Under the pieces are notes generated by a model, which saw only the letters and a program-made list of their open reading frames with translations, ran no database searches and was not told where the DNA came from. 64,000 bases of DNA. Origin: Lithodes maja. Lineage: Eukaryota; Arthropoda; Malacostraca; Decapoda; Lithodidae. The stretch's first letter is position 1; every line of letters begins with the position of its first letter. The stretch is taken from NCBI GenBank assembly GCA_037953745.1, contig JBAKBP010012369.1, positions 1 through 64,000 on the forward strand, given 5' to 3'. The position numbers were made by a program, and so were the translations under genes. Below are positions 55,528-64,000 of the stretch, in pieces.

Positions 55528-55913
55528 CACTATATAAATCTATAGGTTTAAAAATAGTATGAAAAGGTAATTTAAGTCTTCCTGATATTACCACCTGATG
55601 AAAGTATTTCGGTAGCAATAATCCCATCTAATATAAATAAGGCCAGAGAGGTAAATCACCGTCAATATACCTAATGATCTTGTATACGTTTTATATTTCC
55701 TTGCTTGTTTTCAACATATGGAACCATCGCGTCTCGTCTGATTGACACACCAAACAAACAATATCCAAACAATAAACAAACAATAATACCGCTCCGATGT
55801 TCCTTGTGTATAGTAATTTGGTCATATTATGTAAACACAGACTAGGTTGGAGTAGAGATCCTGTAGTAAGAGAGAGAGGTCATCTTTTCCTTTGGGACGC
55901 TATTTTGGCGCCT

Positions 55914-56296
55914 TTAAGGGAGCTCAGACGGTATTGTGCAGCATAATTTACTGGTTCGGCTCAATGGTTTAAGGAAGGGGTTTAGTTTGCTCTCTAAACC
56001 TCTATCAAACTTAAAAAAACACCCACAAGACCCCCTTTCGATATAAATTTGTACATTTTTCGGTAGAAAAATGTCCCGGCCGAAGGCCGATTCCTCTTCA
56101 AATACAGGCTCGCTATCGCTCACCAGGATATAAATCGACACCTAAATGTCACGAAAGGTCTTAATATTGGCAAAGAAAAGGGGCAAAAGGTCTGAAAATC
56201 GCCAAGCTAACGGAACGAACGTCTAAAAATCTCAAAACTAATATGCTAAACATGAGGGAGAAGGGGGGTCCAGAAAAACCAACTGCCTCCCCTTAA
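55914..56296 (-). mobile_element. TTAA element type 2b, inverted copy
   Basis: TTAA at 55,914 and 56,293. Contains 'TTGTACATTTTTCGGTAGAA', 'CCGGCCGAAGGCCG' and 'GGCTCGCTATCGCTCACC'. Opposite orientation to 57,029. Confidence 0.85.
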
Positions 56297-56395
56297 CTAT
56301 CATACACCGGGTTGACATTTCGTATTGGATCATGTAGAATTTAGATACAAATATCAAAACTCTAAATTTGTTCACAATATTGCCGAATCTTTATA

Positions 56396-56470
56396 AGAAC
56401 AAAAGAACATAAGAAAATGAGTCTGCAGAAAGCCGATTGGCCCTCACAAGGCAGATCCCTCTAGGTATAA
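56396..56470 (+). repeat. LINE/SINE-like 3' fragment
   Basis: 'AAGAACATAAGAAAATGAG', 'TGCAGAAAGCC' and 'TTGGCCCTCACAAGGCAG' resemble a dispersed repeat tail that I recall from crustacean genomes. Identification is from memory of the style only. Confidence 0.35.
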
Positions 56471-56683
56471 CTAGATGTGAAATTGGTTGGTGTACAAAAC
56501 ATAATAATTGGTATATTTGAATGTATAAGGCGAGACTAATGACACCAGTGGTACCAACATGGCGGAGGTTGGCCGATCGGTATTACTATAAGGCCTAATG
56601 AGAACGGGATTGCATAAAATAAACTCTGTGATGGGAATGCCCGAGAGCCTGTGTGATGCCCGTGACGTCACCAACGTCAATAC

Positions 56684-56698
56684 CCCCCCCCCCCCTTC
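56684..56698. repeat. Poly(C) tract
   Basis: A run of C followed by further C-rich sequence; no function assigned. Confidence 0.8.
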
Positions 56699-56737
56699 CC
56701 CAACCCCCTACCACCCCCACTGTGTACTCCCGCCACA

Positions 56738-56941
56738 CTAACCCTTTCAGTACCGGTAACTTATTTTTGTATTTTGTTTCAGCTACACATAGACGATTTT
56801 ATGAAGCTTATATGATAGCTAAAAGGATTAATCGAGATAGTCGGTAGCCTTTATATTAGTAGGCGTCATTCCTAAGCTGAATAAAACTGTGTAATAGTTG
56901 CCAGAATATAATGAAAAGGATGTATAATGAATGGACTAGAG
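56738..56941 (+). mobile_element. TTAA element type 3, diverged copy
   Basis: The left end 'ACCCTTTCAGTACCGGTAA' matches the terminal sequence of the 57,969 copy (read in inverse). The left TTAA has become CTAA and the right end is decayed. Internal inverted pairs are still recognisable. Confidence 0.65.
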
Positions 56942-57028
56942 ACCCCATAATAAGTCCGATCGGTCACCTACGCCATATTGGCTCCAGTGGTGCTATTAGT
57001 CTCTTTTTACACTAACAAAACTCCACTA

Positions 57029-57397
57029 TTAAGGGGAGATGGGTCGTTTTTCTGGTTCCCTTCTTCCTCATGTTTAGTCTCATTAGTTTTCAGATTTTAA
57101 GACGTTCGGCCCATTATTTTGACGATTTTAAGACTTTTCGCCCCATTTCATTGTCAATATTAAGGCTTTTCGTGTCATTTAGGTGTCGATTTTTTTCCTG
57201 GCGAGCGATAGCGAGCCTGTATATTAGGAGGAACCGGCCTTCGGCCGGGCCATTTTTCTACCGAAAAATGTACAAACATTATCTAGAAGGAGGATTTTTG
57301 GAATGTTCTTTTAAGTTTGATGGAGGTCTAGGGAGGAAACTATACAATAATGAATACATGAACACATCGACCAAAAAATAAGCCCACCCCCCCTTAA
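57029..57397 (+). mobile_element. TTAA element type 2b, copy
   Basis: TTAA at both ends (57,029; 57,394). Contains three spaced copies of a 'TTTTAAGAC.TTTCG..CCATT'-like motif in its left arm, 'GCGAGCGATAGCGAGCC', and the hairpin CCGGCCTTCGGCCGG. Confidence 0.87.
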
Positions 57398-57663
57398 CAT
57401 TTGGCAATAGTGGGACAATATAAATCAAAATATTTGGTATGGATCGAAATTATACATGATCAACAATATAATCTCTCCTCGATGTTTGATTATGACGGCC
57501 CCGCAATTAGAGTTGCCACTTTAGCTAGCCTACTTTCCCGCTAGATCAAGAGGTATTTACTTCGATCTAGGGGACAATGTTTACATCTAGTGACATAAAT
57601 TCTTGCGAAATTCCATAGATTTGAGCCATTTTAGAGAGATAGTGTAAAAAATTGTTCGTTATT

Positions 57664-57700
57664 CTAGCTGTATGTATGTATGTATGTATGTATGTATGTA
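57664..57700. repeat. (TATG)n microsatellite
   Basis: About eight tetramer units. A short TTA tract follows at 57,728-57,752. Confidence 0.9.
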
Positions 57701-57798
57701 CGTACTCAGGCCCATTCCCCATTTTGTTATTAATATTATTATTATTATTTTTATTTTTTTTGAGGGGGGCGACTCGAAACAGAGCTATTTTGGTCCTT

Positions 57799-57864
57799 TA
57801 TTTACTATCTAGCAGACTTGATTTACTATCTAGCAGACTTGATTTACTATCTAGCAGACTTGAT
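57799..57864. repeat. 21-bp tandem repeat, three copies
   Basis: Three perfect units of 'ATTTACTATCTAGCAGACTT' plus G. Being a multiple of three, the repeat keeps a chance ORF open. Confidence 0.95.
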
Positions 57865-57968
57865 TTGGTAATCCCAATGTCCTCCCAAAAGCTGTCCGCC
57901 TTCTCTTACTACACGACCTCTACGCCACCCCACACCCCTTGCTCAACACGGATTTGGCTAGACGAGGA

Positions 57969-58198
57969 GTAACTCCTTCTGTACAGTACCAGCGACGTCT
58001 TTTGTATTGTAGTGTTGTTATATTTAGACGATTTTGTGCAGTTTAAGAAGGATCTGAGGTAGTAAAGAGAGATAAGTGAGATAGTTCGAAGTCTGTTAAT
58101 TGCTGGAAGCCCTTTTTAAACTGAATACAATTGTCTAACAGTAGCCAGAATAAAGTTAAAAGTACGGCACCGGTACTGAAAGAGTTAAGGCCGATATA
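57969..58198 (+). mobile_element. TTAA element type 3, copy
   Basis: The right end 'CGGCACCGGTACTGAAAGAG' is followed by TTAA (58,195-58,198); the left TTAA has become GTAA. Internal 'TTTAAGAAGGATCTGAGG' as in the 42,796 copy. The right TTAA is also the first base of a type 2b fragment. Confidence 0.78.
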
Positions 58199-58312
58199 TT
58201 ATGTATGCATTCATTATTATTTTAGTTGCCTCTTTAGACTTCCATCAAATTTGAAAAGAAAAAACATGCCCAAGATCCCCCAGGGGTTCTAGACATATTT
58301 GTACATTTTGCG
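58195..58312 (-). mobile_element. TTAA element type 2b, fragment ending in (TAA)n
   Basis: It matches the end of the inverted type 2b elements ('CTTCCATCAAATTTGAAAAG', 'CATATTTGTACATTTTGCGG') and breaks off into (TAA)n at 58,313-58,352. Confidence 0.65.
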
Positions 58313-58313
58313 G

Positions 58314-58349
<36 letters not shown>

Positions 58350-58362
58350 TATAATAATATTT
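58313..58362. repeat. (TAA)n microsatellite
   Basis: About 13 units with a small interruption. Confidence 0.95.
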
Positions 58363-58389
58363 ATTCAGTTAGCAATTTACAGAGTTGGT

Positions 58390-58952
58390 ACCACAGAGCT
58401 GTGGTGGAGTGGTCTTGCCACTGGCCTGGTAATCCAAAGGTCCCGGGTTCAAATCCCGATGTATCAATGGGAAGATATTATTGGGATGGAATTTGAGCTG
58501 TACCTAGTATCAGTGCATTACCACAAGCCCACCGAAACGTCAATAAAATACCCTCATTGTTCCCTGATTAAATAGCAGTGTATGAATATTCCCATATTCA
58601 AAATATGCTATAGGGGTGCAATGCCTGGTGAGTTATCTGCTCAACAGGTGGCGTTGTGTGTGTGTGTAAGTGTGAGAGTCCGAGTGTAGGGGGTGAGACA
58701 GTGAAGCACGGGAACGAGATGGCTTCAGAGATGGGGTCGTTTCGGGCCATGAGTGAGCACCGTGCCTCATGTGAAGGCAAGATGGCAGGTGCTCGTTGTA
58801 CTCTACGTGCTTCACACGTCTCACTCCCTAGACTGGAACAAGACCTCACAGGCTTCACTGTTCATTGTAAAGCGGTGAATGTTAAGGCTCTCAGCCTATG
58901 CCCGAGAGGAAGTAAGTTGGAATATAGAAAAAAAAAAAAAAAAAAAAAAATA
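58390..58952 (+). repeat. SINE-A, complete copy with tRNA-derived head and poly(A)
   Basis: The head has a perfect A box 'TGGTGGAGTGG' (58,402-58,412) and B box 'GGTTCAAATCC' (58,446-58,456). A long body (~470 bp) follows and ends 'GTTGGAATATAG' plus ~24 A. At ~560 bp it is long for a SINE. Truncated or interrupted relatives lie at 41,415 and 28,618. Confidence 0.87.
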
Positions 58953-58984
58953 GTATGTTACAAATATGACATGTACCAGCCTTG

Positions 58985-59041
58985 CATAATTCCAACTAAG
59001 GATAGCCCAATAAGGCCGTTAGGCGTATTTCCATTGGGGTC
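58985..59041 (-). repeat. SINE-B fragment
   Basis: 'AAGGATAGCCCAATAAGGC' followed by 'TTAGGCGTATTTCCATTGGG' matches 28,838-28,885. The tRNA-like head is absent. Confidence 0.75.
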
Positions 59042-59164
59042 CTTGTGAGATTAGGTTAGCTGGGGAAAATGGGGAGGATAAAGAAATAGATACTTTAGAG
59101 AAAGTATTTCTTACATCCAGTACATAAATATCAGTAATCCGTAATCAGTAATTATTTCAGTTTG

Positions 59165-59835
59165 GTTTGTCTATCTCTTATGTCGTATTTAGTAGTATAC
59201 ATAAGCTTGGTGCTCCCTTCTCGCAGCTGTCCGGTTCAGGTGTTCCTTCAGGCTACGTCTGAAGGAATACAGTGTTCTCTTTTCACGGACTGACTGGGGT
59301 AGGGTGTTCCAGTCTTTGATGGCAGTGAAGAAGAATGTTTGCTTACCCTGTCCTTGGATTCTCGGGACCTTATAATTAAACATCCTGTTTCTTGTATTAT
59401 GTCCACTCCTCTCATTTGCTTTAACAAAATCATTCTTTAGATACTCTGGAGCTCTGTCATAGAAAATTTTGAAGGCATTAGTGAGCCTGATTTGTTTGGC
59501 CCTGTCAGAGACATTGAGCATACCTAGTGACTGAAGTTGTTCCTGGCCAACATGTGATCTGGGTCCTAGGTTCAGCATGAACCTAACTATTTTATTTTGA
59601 GTGACCTGAAGTTTGTGCTGTGCTGATTTAGATGATGCAGAGTACCAGGATGACACAGAATAGTCAAAACGACATTGAACAAGCGCTTGGCAGAGGATCT
59701 TTTTGGTCGCCGCAGGCAAGCATCCCACCTGTCTATACAGGTATTTTATACGTGCTCTACACTTACTCAGGATAGATTCCAAAATTGTTTCACCTGTGTT
59801 ACGACTGAGGTTTAAATATATCAGGGCTCTTATTC
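59165..59835 (-). pseudogene. LINE reverse transcriptase C-terminal fragment
   Basis: It encodes about 210 C-terminal codons: 'RNTGETILESILSKCRAR', 'RFDYSVSSWYSAS', 'TQNKIVRFMLNLGPRS', 'DWNTLPQSVREK' and 'FRRSLKEHL'. The start lies upstream of the ATG at 59,782, as the frame is open back to ~59,835. The catalytic core is missing. It is oriented tail-out against the following plus-strand LINE. Confidence 0.82.
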
Positions 59836-59890
59836 ATTGGACTAGTAATGGCATAAATGCTACAACGGAAGGCGCTAGATCCAACCTCTG

Positions 59891-60397
59891 ATGCGTTTTT
59901 GTATCCCTGGTGGTGGTGTGGACGACGTAGTTGCAGCAGTTGACGAAGTATCAAAGCTGGCCCCTGCTAATACAGTGTACGTCATCCACGTTGGATCCAA
60001 CGATTTACAGCGAACCCGGTCGGAAGATTTGCTTTTAAAGTACCAGCAGCTGATCAAGTCGTTTAAGGAGAAGTCATCAAGGATCATCGTCTCAAGAATC
60101 GTCCCCCGGCTCGGTGTAGAGAGCCGATTTTACAACATAGCCACCAGCACAAATCGTTGTCTAGCAAACCTCTGCAGGAAGGAGAACGTGGGATTCGTCG
60201 ACACCTGGGACAATTTCTACTACGATGACTATTTGTTTTCGGACGATGGAGTTCATCTGAACCAGGTGGGAGCAGCACGTTTTGGGCGTCTTCTCAACGA
60301 TGCGGTGAAGGATTTTCGGAGAAGAAATCGACTCGGCACAGGACAACCAGGAAGGAGGACCGAAGACAGCGAGGACGGCAACCTACAAAGGAATTAA
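59891..60397 (+). CDS. LINE ORF1 C-terminal part: SGNH/GDSL-type esterase domain
   Basis: The frame carries three of the four SGNH-hydrolase blocks: an oxyanion-hole Gly region ('RFCIPGGGVDDV'), the Asn block 'IHVGSNDLQRT' and the catalytic Asp-x-x-His block 'SDDGVHLNQVG'. The N-terminal GDS block with the catalytic Ser is missing, because the element is truncated just upstream; the ATG at 59,891 is internal to the domain. Esterase-type ORF1 proteins are known from CR1-group LINEs, where the domain is thought to help the RNP at membranes or with lipids. A basic tail follows ('DFRRRNRLGTGQPGRR'). As it stands the domain would lack activity. Confidence 0.82.
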   Translation: MRFCIPGGGVDDVVAAVDEVSKLAPANTVYVIHVGSNDLQRTRSEDLLLKYQQLIKSFKEKSSRIIVSRIVPRLGVESRFYNIATSTNRCLANLCRKENVGFVDTWDNFYYDDYLFSDDGVHLNQVGAARFGRLLNDAVKDFRRRNRLGTGQPGRRTEDSEDGNLQRN

Positions 60398-60423
60398 ATA
60401 CTAATCCGTCAAGAACCGCAAAT

Positions 60424-63400
60424 TTGGATAAAGCTCCACCAACACGACCCAAATTCAAAACCGCCAGGGATAACGACCGAGGACCGAGGACAGCCATGAA
60501 TGTAAATGTAGATCCGACCAGAACCAAAAATTCGATGAAAGAACGTTCTGTGAGTTCTAAAACCGCAACTTTAAAGGTTTTCTATGCAAACGCTCGTAGC
60601 ATACGCAATAAATTTTCAGATTTAGAGGAACTATTGTTTACAGAAAATTATGATGTGATTGGCATAACAGAATCTTGGCTCAATACAGAAGATAGAGAAT
60701 TTTTAGCAGAGTATTCACTTCCCGGTTATGTAATGTTTGAGAACAGCCGAATAAATAAAAATGGAGGTGGCGTTTTATTTTATATCAAAGAAAGTCTTAA
60801 CCCGACCCTCATGTCAAAACCTCAAATTGTGAACGTCGACACATCTTTTGTGCTAATAAAGAATAATAAAGGTACAACAATAATACTTGCATTAATATAC
60901 AGACCTCCAGCTCAATCAGTGCAAACTGACCGAGAAATTTACGAACAAATTGCAGATGTAAGTAACTCACAAGATACCGTAATTTTTGGCGACTTTAATT
61001 TACCTGTGACCAAGTGGGGCGATACTCTTACTTCACACTCCGGACATGACTTGTATACGAACTTGCAAGAGAGTTCACTTTATCAATTTGTTCGAACGCC
61101 GACCCATGGTAATAACGTTCTTGACATTGTACTTGCAACAAAAGAAGAATTGATAGAGAATTTGAATGTTGGTGATGAATTAAGTAACAGCGACCATCGT
61201 ACGATAACTTTCACTTTAAAGTTTACTAGTAACGAACCAAATAGTAGCATCGAAAAAGTCCCTAATTTCAAGAAAGCAAACTTCCATAAACTTAGAGCTA
61301 TGTTTAAAGAAACTGACTGGAGCTTTTTAATTAACAATAACGACATAAATACATCTTGGAAGTTATTCGAAACCACTTACCTAAAAGCAGTGCAAGACTG
61401 CATACCATCGAAAATACGGCGTCCAGGCCATAATAATAAGCCCAAATGGTGGAATAAAGATATTTCAAACTGCCTGCTAGCTAAAAAATTTGCTAATGAT
61501 AGATTAAAATCCTCACAAAATGACGAAGAACGGGTGAAATTTGTAAAGGTACGACGCAAAGCCAAAAAGTTAATTAAGCAAAGTAAAAAGACCTTAGTTA
61601 CATATTGCGAATCAAAGTAAAACAAACCCGAAAGAATTCTATAGTTATATCAGAAAGAAAAAAGTAGTTACTTCAACTGTTGGACCGTTAGGTCGATGAA
61701 AATGGAGAATACACCAAAGACGAAGTACAAATGAGTAATGTCCTCAATACCTTCTTTGCATCAGTTTTTACAACAGAAAACCTCGGTGATATCCCTACAC
61801 CATCGCCGATTCAGATTGATAATTCAGATGTTCTAAGCAATATCACCGTTACAGAGAGAGAAGTATTGAATTGTTTAGATAAACTCAAGGTAAATAAAAC
61901 GCCAGGACCTGATACAATCTCGCCTAGAGTTCTAAAGGAAGCTAAGGATGAGCTCTCCAAACCACTGACATTACTATTCAATAAATCCTTGCAGTCTGGA
62001 ACTATGCCTGATCAGTGGAAGCTAGCCAACGTAACACCGATATTCAAAAAGGCAGCAAATCCCTACCCAGTAACTATCGTCCAATTAGCTTAACCTCAGT
62101 TGTATGTAAAATGCTAGAAACGGTCATACGAGACAGACTCGTAAATCACTTAGAGGAAAATAACATACTTAAAGACACTCAACAAAGCTTTAGTAAAAAA
62201 CGTTCCTGTTTAACAAACCTCTTAGACTTCTTCCACGATATCCTCAACCTCTACGATGAGAGTAAAGCTGTAGATATTATATACCTTGATTTTCAAAAGG
62301 CCTTTGACAAAGTTCCCCACAAACGTTTACTGCTAAAACTAAAAGCGCATGGAATACAAGAAGGTGTGTTGAAATGGATAGAAAATTGGCTCAGCAACAG
62401 AAAGCAAAGGGTAGTCATACTCTGTAAGGCATCTAAATGGACCAATGTAAGTAGCGGGGTACCCCAGGGATCGGTACTAGGACCAATTCTCTTTCTAATT
62501 TACATCAACGACATAGATGAGGGTCTCGCCTGTACAATCTCAAAATTTGCTGACGATACAAAATTGCAAATAGCGTACTCTCAAAAGAACAAGTTGACGA
62601 TATGCAACACAATCTAGATAAATTGTCATGTTGGGCCCAAATTTGGCAAATGAGTTTCAATGCGGATAAATGTAAAGTACTACATGTCGGATACCTAAAT
62701 GAGAAAGCAAACTATTCGATGAATGGCACTCAGCTTAACCCTCCTGGCCCGGTTGTCATTTTAAAATGACACCACGAATTAAGGGCAGGTGCCCGGGTGT
62801 CATTTTAAAATCTGTAAGCTTGAAAGCCTATTCAGCTTGGTCTGAACGCTGTGCGTCCGACTCATGTAAACAAAGCCGATCGTTACGTCACCGCACCTCC
62901 GAAAACAAGAAAGAGAAGACTCGTTTGTTATTGTATGTCTGTATGTCGTTGTTTCAGTAGTGAAAAGATCGTCATATTGCTAACATCGCCTGCAAGTGCT
63001 GTCCACTGAAATCGTCATCACAACTGAACCAGTTGACATAGAGAGCTCTACTCAACGCCAGTCTACAGATTGGAAACCACACTACATTTATAGATGCGTG
63101 GGAAATTTCTAGCAGTTAAACTAAACAAATATACGGTAGCCTAGGCCTAGACGTTTTTCGGCCAGATCGCCCGGGTAGCCCACACTGTCATTTTGAGAGC
63201 CTGCCCGGGCCAGGAGGGTTAAGAATGTAAACCGAGAAACCGATCTGGGAGTAACAATATCGAGTAACCTAAAACCGAGTCAACAATGTTCAGAAGTTGT
63301 TAAGAAGGCAAACAAAATAATTGGCTTTATAGGCAGGTCATTTGAGCATAAATCCAAAGAAGTTATCCTAACCCTTTACAATTCCTTAGTCCGCCCTCTT

Positions 63401-63860
63401 CTGGAATACTGCGTTCAATCCTGGTGCCCTTATTACCAAAAAGATATAAACAAGCTAGAACGAGTTCAATGTAGAGTTACCAAAATGATACCTAGCCTAA
63501 AGAACAAACCATACGAAGAGCGTCTTAGAGAATTAAATCTATTTCCTTTAACCCAGCGCAGATTAAGAGGTGACTTAATTAAAGTGTTCAAAATCATCAA
63601 AGGCATCGACAATATGAACTGTAGTAAGTATATACTTCACTATCGACCAATCTAATTACACGCGGGGAAACGGTTGCAAAATTATTGGTAAATCTTTTAA
63701 CTCGCACGAATCTAAGAATTTCTTCTTCAATCGAGTTGTCAACTTGTGGAATGGGCTTCCCCGAAACGTTATAGACTGCATCACCGTTGATTCATTTAAA
63801 CTCCGCCTAGACAAATATCTCTCATCAAACCCGCGACTGACTGCGTTTGTAAATGAATAA
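60424..63860 (+). pseudogene. CR1-like LINE ORF2: endonuclease plus reverse transcriptase, multiply frameshifted
   Basis: The endonuclease part is unbroken to 61,620: 'FYANARSIRNKFSD', 'GITESWLNTED', 'IFGDFNLPVTKWG' and 'NSDHRTITF'. Single-base shifts occur near 61,615, 61,691, 62,045 and 62,592, and again near 63,640. RT boxes across the frames are 'KTPGPDTISPRVL', 'NYRPISLTSVVCKMLE', 'YLDFQKAFDKVPHKRL', 'GVPQGSVLGPILFLIY' and 'KFADDTKLQIA'. The frame is interrupted at 62,735 within 'MNGTQL' and resumes after the insert with 'NVNRETDLGVTI', 'VRPLLEYCVQSWCPYY' and 'RRLRGDLIKVFKIIKG'. The catalytic residues are retained. Confidence 0.88.
62735..63222 (-). mobile_element. TTAA element type 1 (488 bp), copy 6
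   Basis: TTAA at both ends; orientation is reversed relative to the other copies. The hairpins are a fourth sequence, 'TGTCATTTTAAAATGACA' and a decayed twin, each with CCGGG alongside. Family blocks 'AGAGCTCTACTCAACGCCAG' and 'CCTAGACGTTTTTCGGCCAG' are present. Removing 62,735-63,218 leaves a continuous LINE reading frame. Confidence 0.92.
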
Positions 63861-64000
63861 CTTTATTTTATCCCCCCCTCAGTTACTAACCCATCTGTCC
63901 TCTACTAACTTCCTAATCCTGCCGCGGACATTAGTTCCAGGGCAGTAATTCTCTTTCCAATGTTCCCTTACCCACTCTAAACCACTGTTTGGACACTTGA

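Larger units (their letters stand above)
59883..64000 (+). mobile_element. CR1-like LINE with esterase ORF1 (continues past window end)
   Basis: A 5'-truncated element: ORF1 C-terminal esterase domain (59,891-60,397), ORF2 (60,424 to ~63,860 with several frameshifts), and a 3' region running to the window edge. A 488-bp TTAA element interrupts ORF2 at 62,735-63,222. Confidence 0.88.

Noticed and set aside
58400..58460. tRNA gene
   Set aside because: Good pol III boxes, but it is followed by a repeated ~470-bp body and poly(A), and related bodies occur elsewhere: a SINE.

Overview
This window reads as a repeat-dense stretch of an invertebrate animal nuclear genome. It has no operons, no compact coding and no rRNA or intact tRNA genes. 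Instead it holds many non-LTR retrotransposons (LINEs), tRNA-derived SINEs, Tigger/pogo DNA transposons, at least three families of short TTAA-flanked elements, TA-flanked hairpin elements, long microsatellites and a 3.2-kb minisatellite. The LINE protein families and the SINE/MITE style fit a decapod crustacean best. That is an inference from family resemblance; the sequence alone does not prove it.

Layout. 1-18,030 is a nested, inverted structure. The segment 12,185-16,805 is repeated in reverse complement as 579-2,699 plus 8,578-11,104. Its axis lies in a Tigger-like terminal repeat plus ~255-bp tandem units (10,478-12,814), which also contain a Jockey-like LINE 3' end. The left arm was later split by a zinc-finger CR1-like LINE (2,700-8,577). 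Each arm independently gained a TTAA element, at different sites and in opposite orientation. 18,030-22,965 is a tandem array of a tRNA-derived SINE (312-bp period) split by an L2-like LINE. 22,965-28,601 is a pogo-type element carrying a near-intact CR1-like LINE (23,150-27,623) and another TTAA element. 28,618-32,506 holds nested SINEs and two RTE-like LINE 3' halves. 32,905-36,113 is a minisatellite of 30-bp and then 47-bp units. 36,114-46,300 is AT-rich, mostly non-coding DNA with MITEs. 46,390-49,740 is a second zinc-finger CR1-like LINE. 49,740-59,160 is MITE-rich and includes two large hairpin structures. 59,165-64,000 holds a LINE C-terminal fragment and a CR1-like LINE whose ORF1 carries an SGNH/GDSL esterase domain.

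How it fits together. Nearly all recognisable proteins are retrotransposon endonuclease/reverse transcriptases, LINE ORF1 proteins, or pogo/Tigger transposases. Almost all are broken by frameshifts, stops or nested insertions. Host-gene signals are sparse and uncertain: a signal-peptide first exon with a splice donor (51,477-51,534, minus), a 39-nt in-frame micro-exon candidate (36,259-36,297, plus), and a CRE/CCAAT/TATA promoter-like cluster (52,506-52,604).

The most unusual signal is the ~488-bp TTAA element (six copies). Its termini follow a fixed architecture (hairpin, CCGGG, ~20-25 nt, hairpin, CCGGG, GGGTTAA). The hairpin sequence differs completely between subfamilies, but the two hairpins within one copy usually match each other. 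Two copies sit inside LINE ORFs so exactly that dropping the insert and one TTAA gives back a continuous reading frame.
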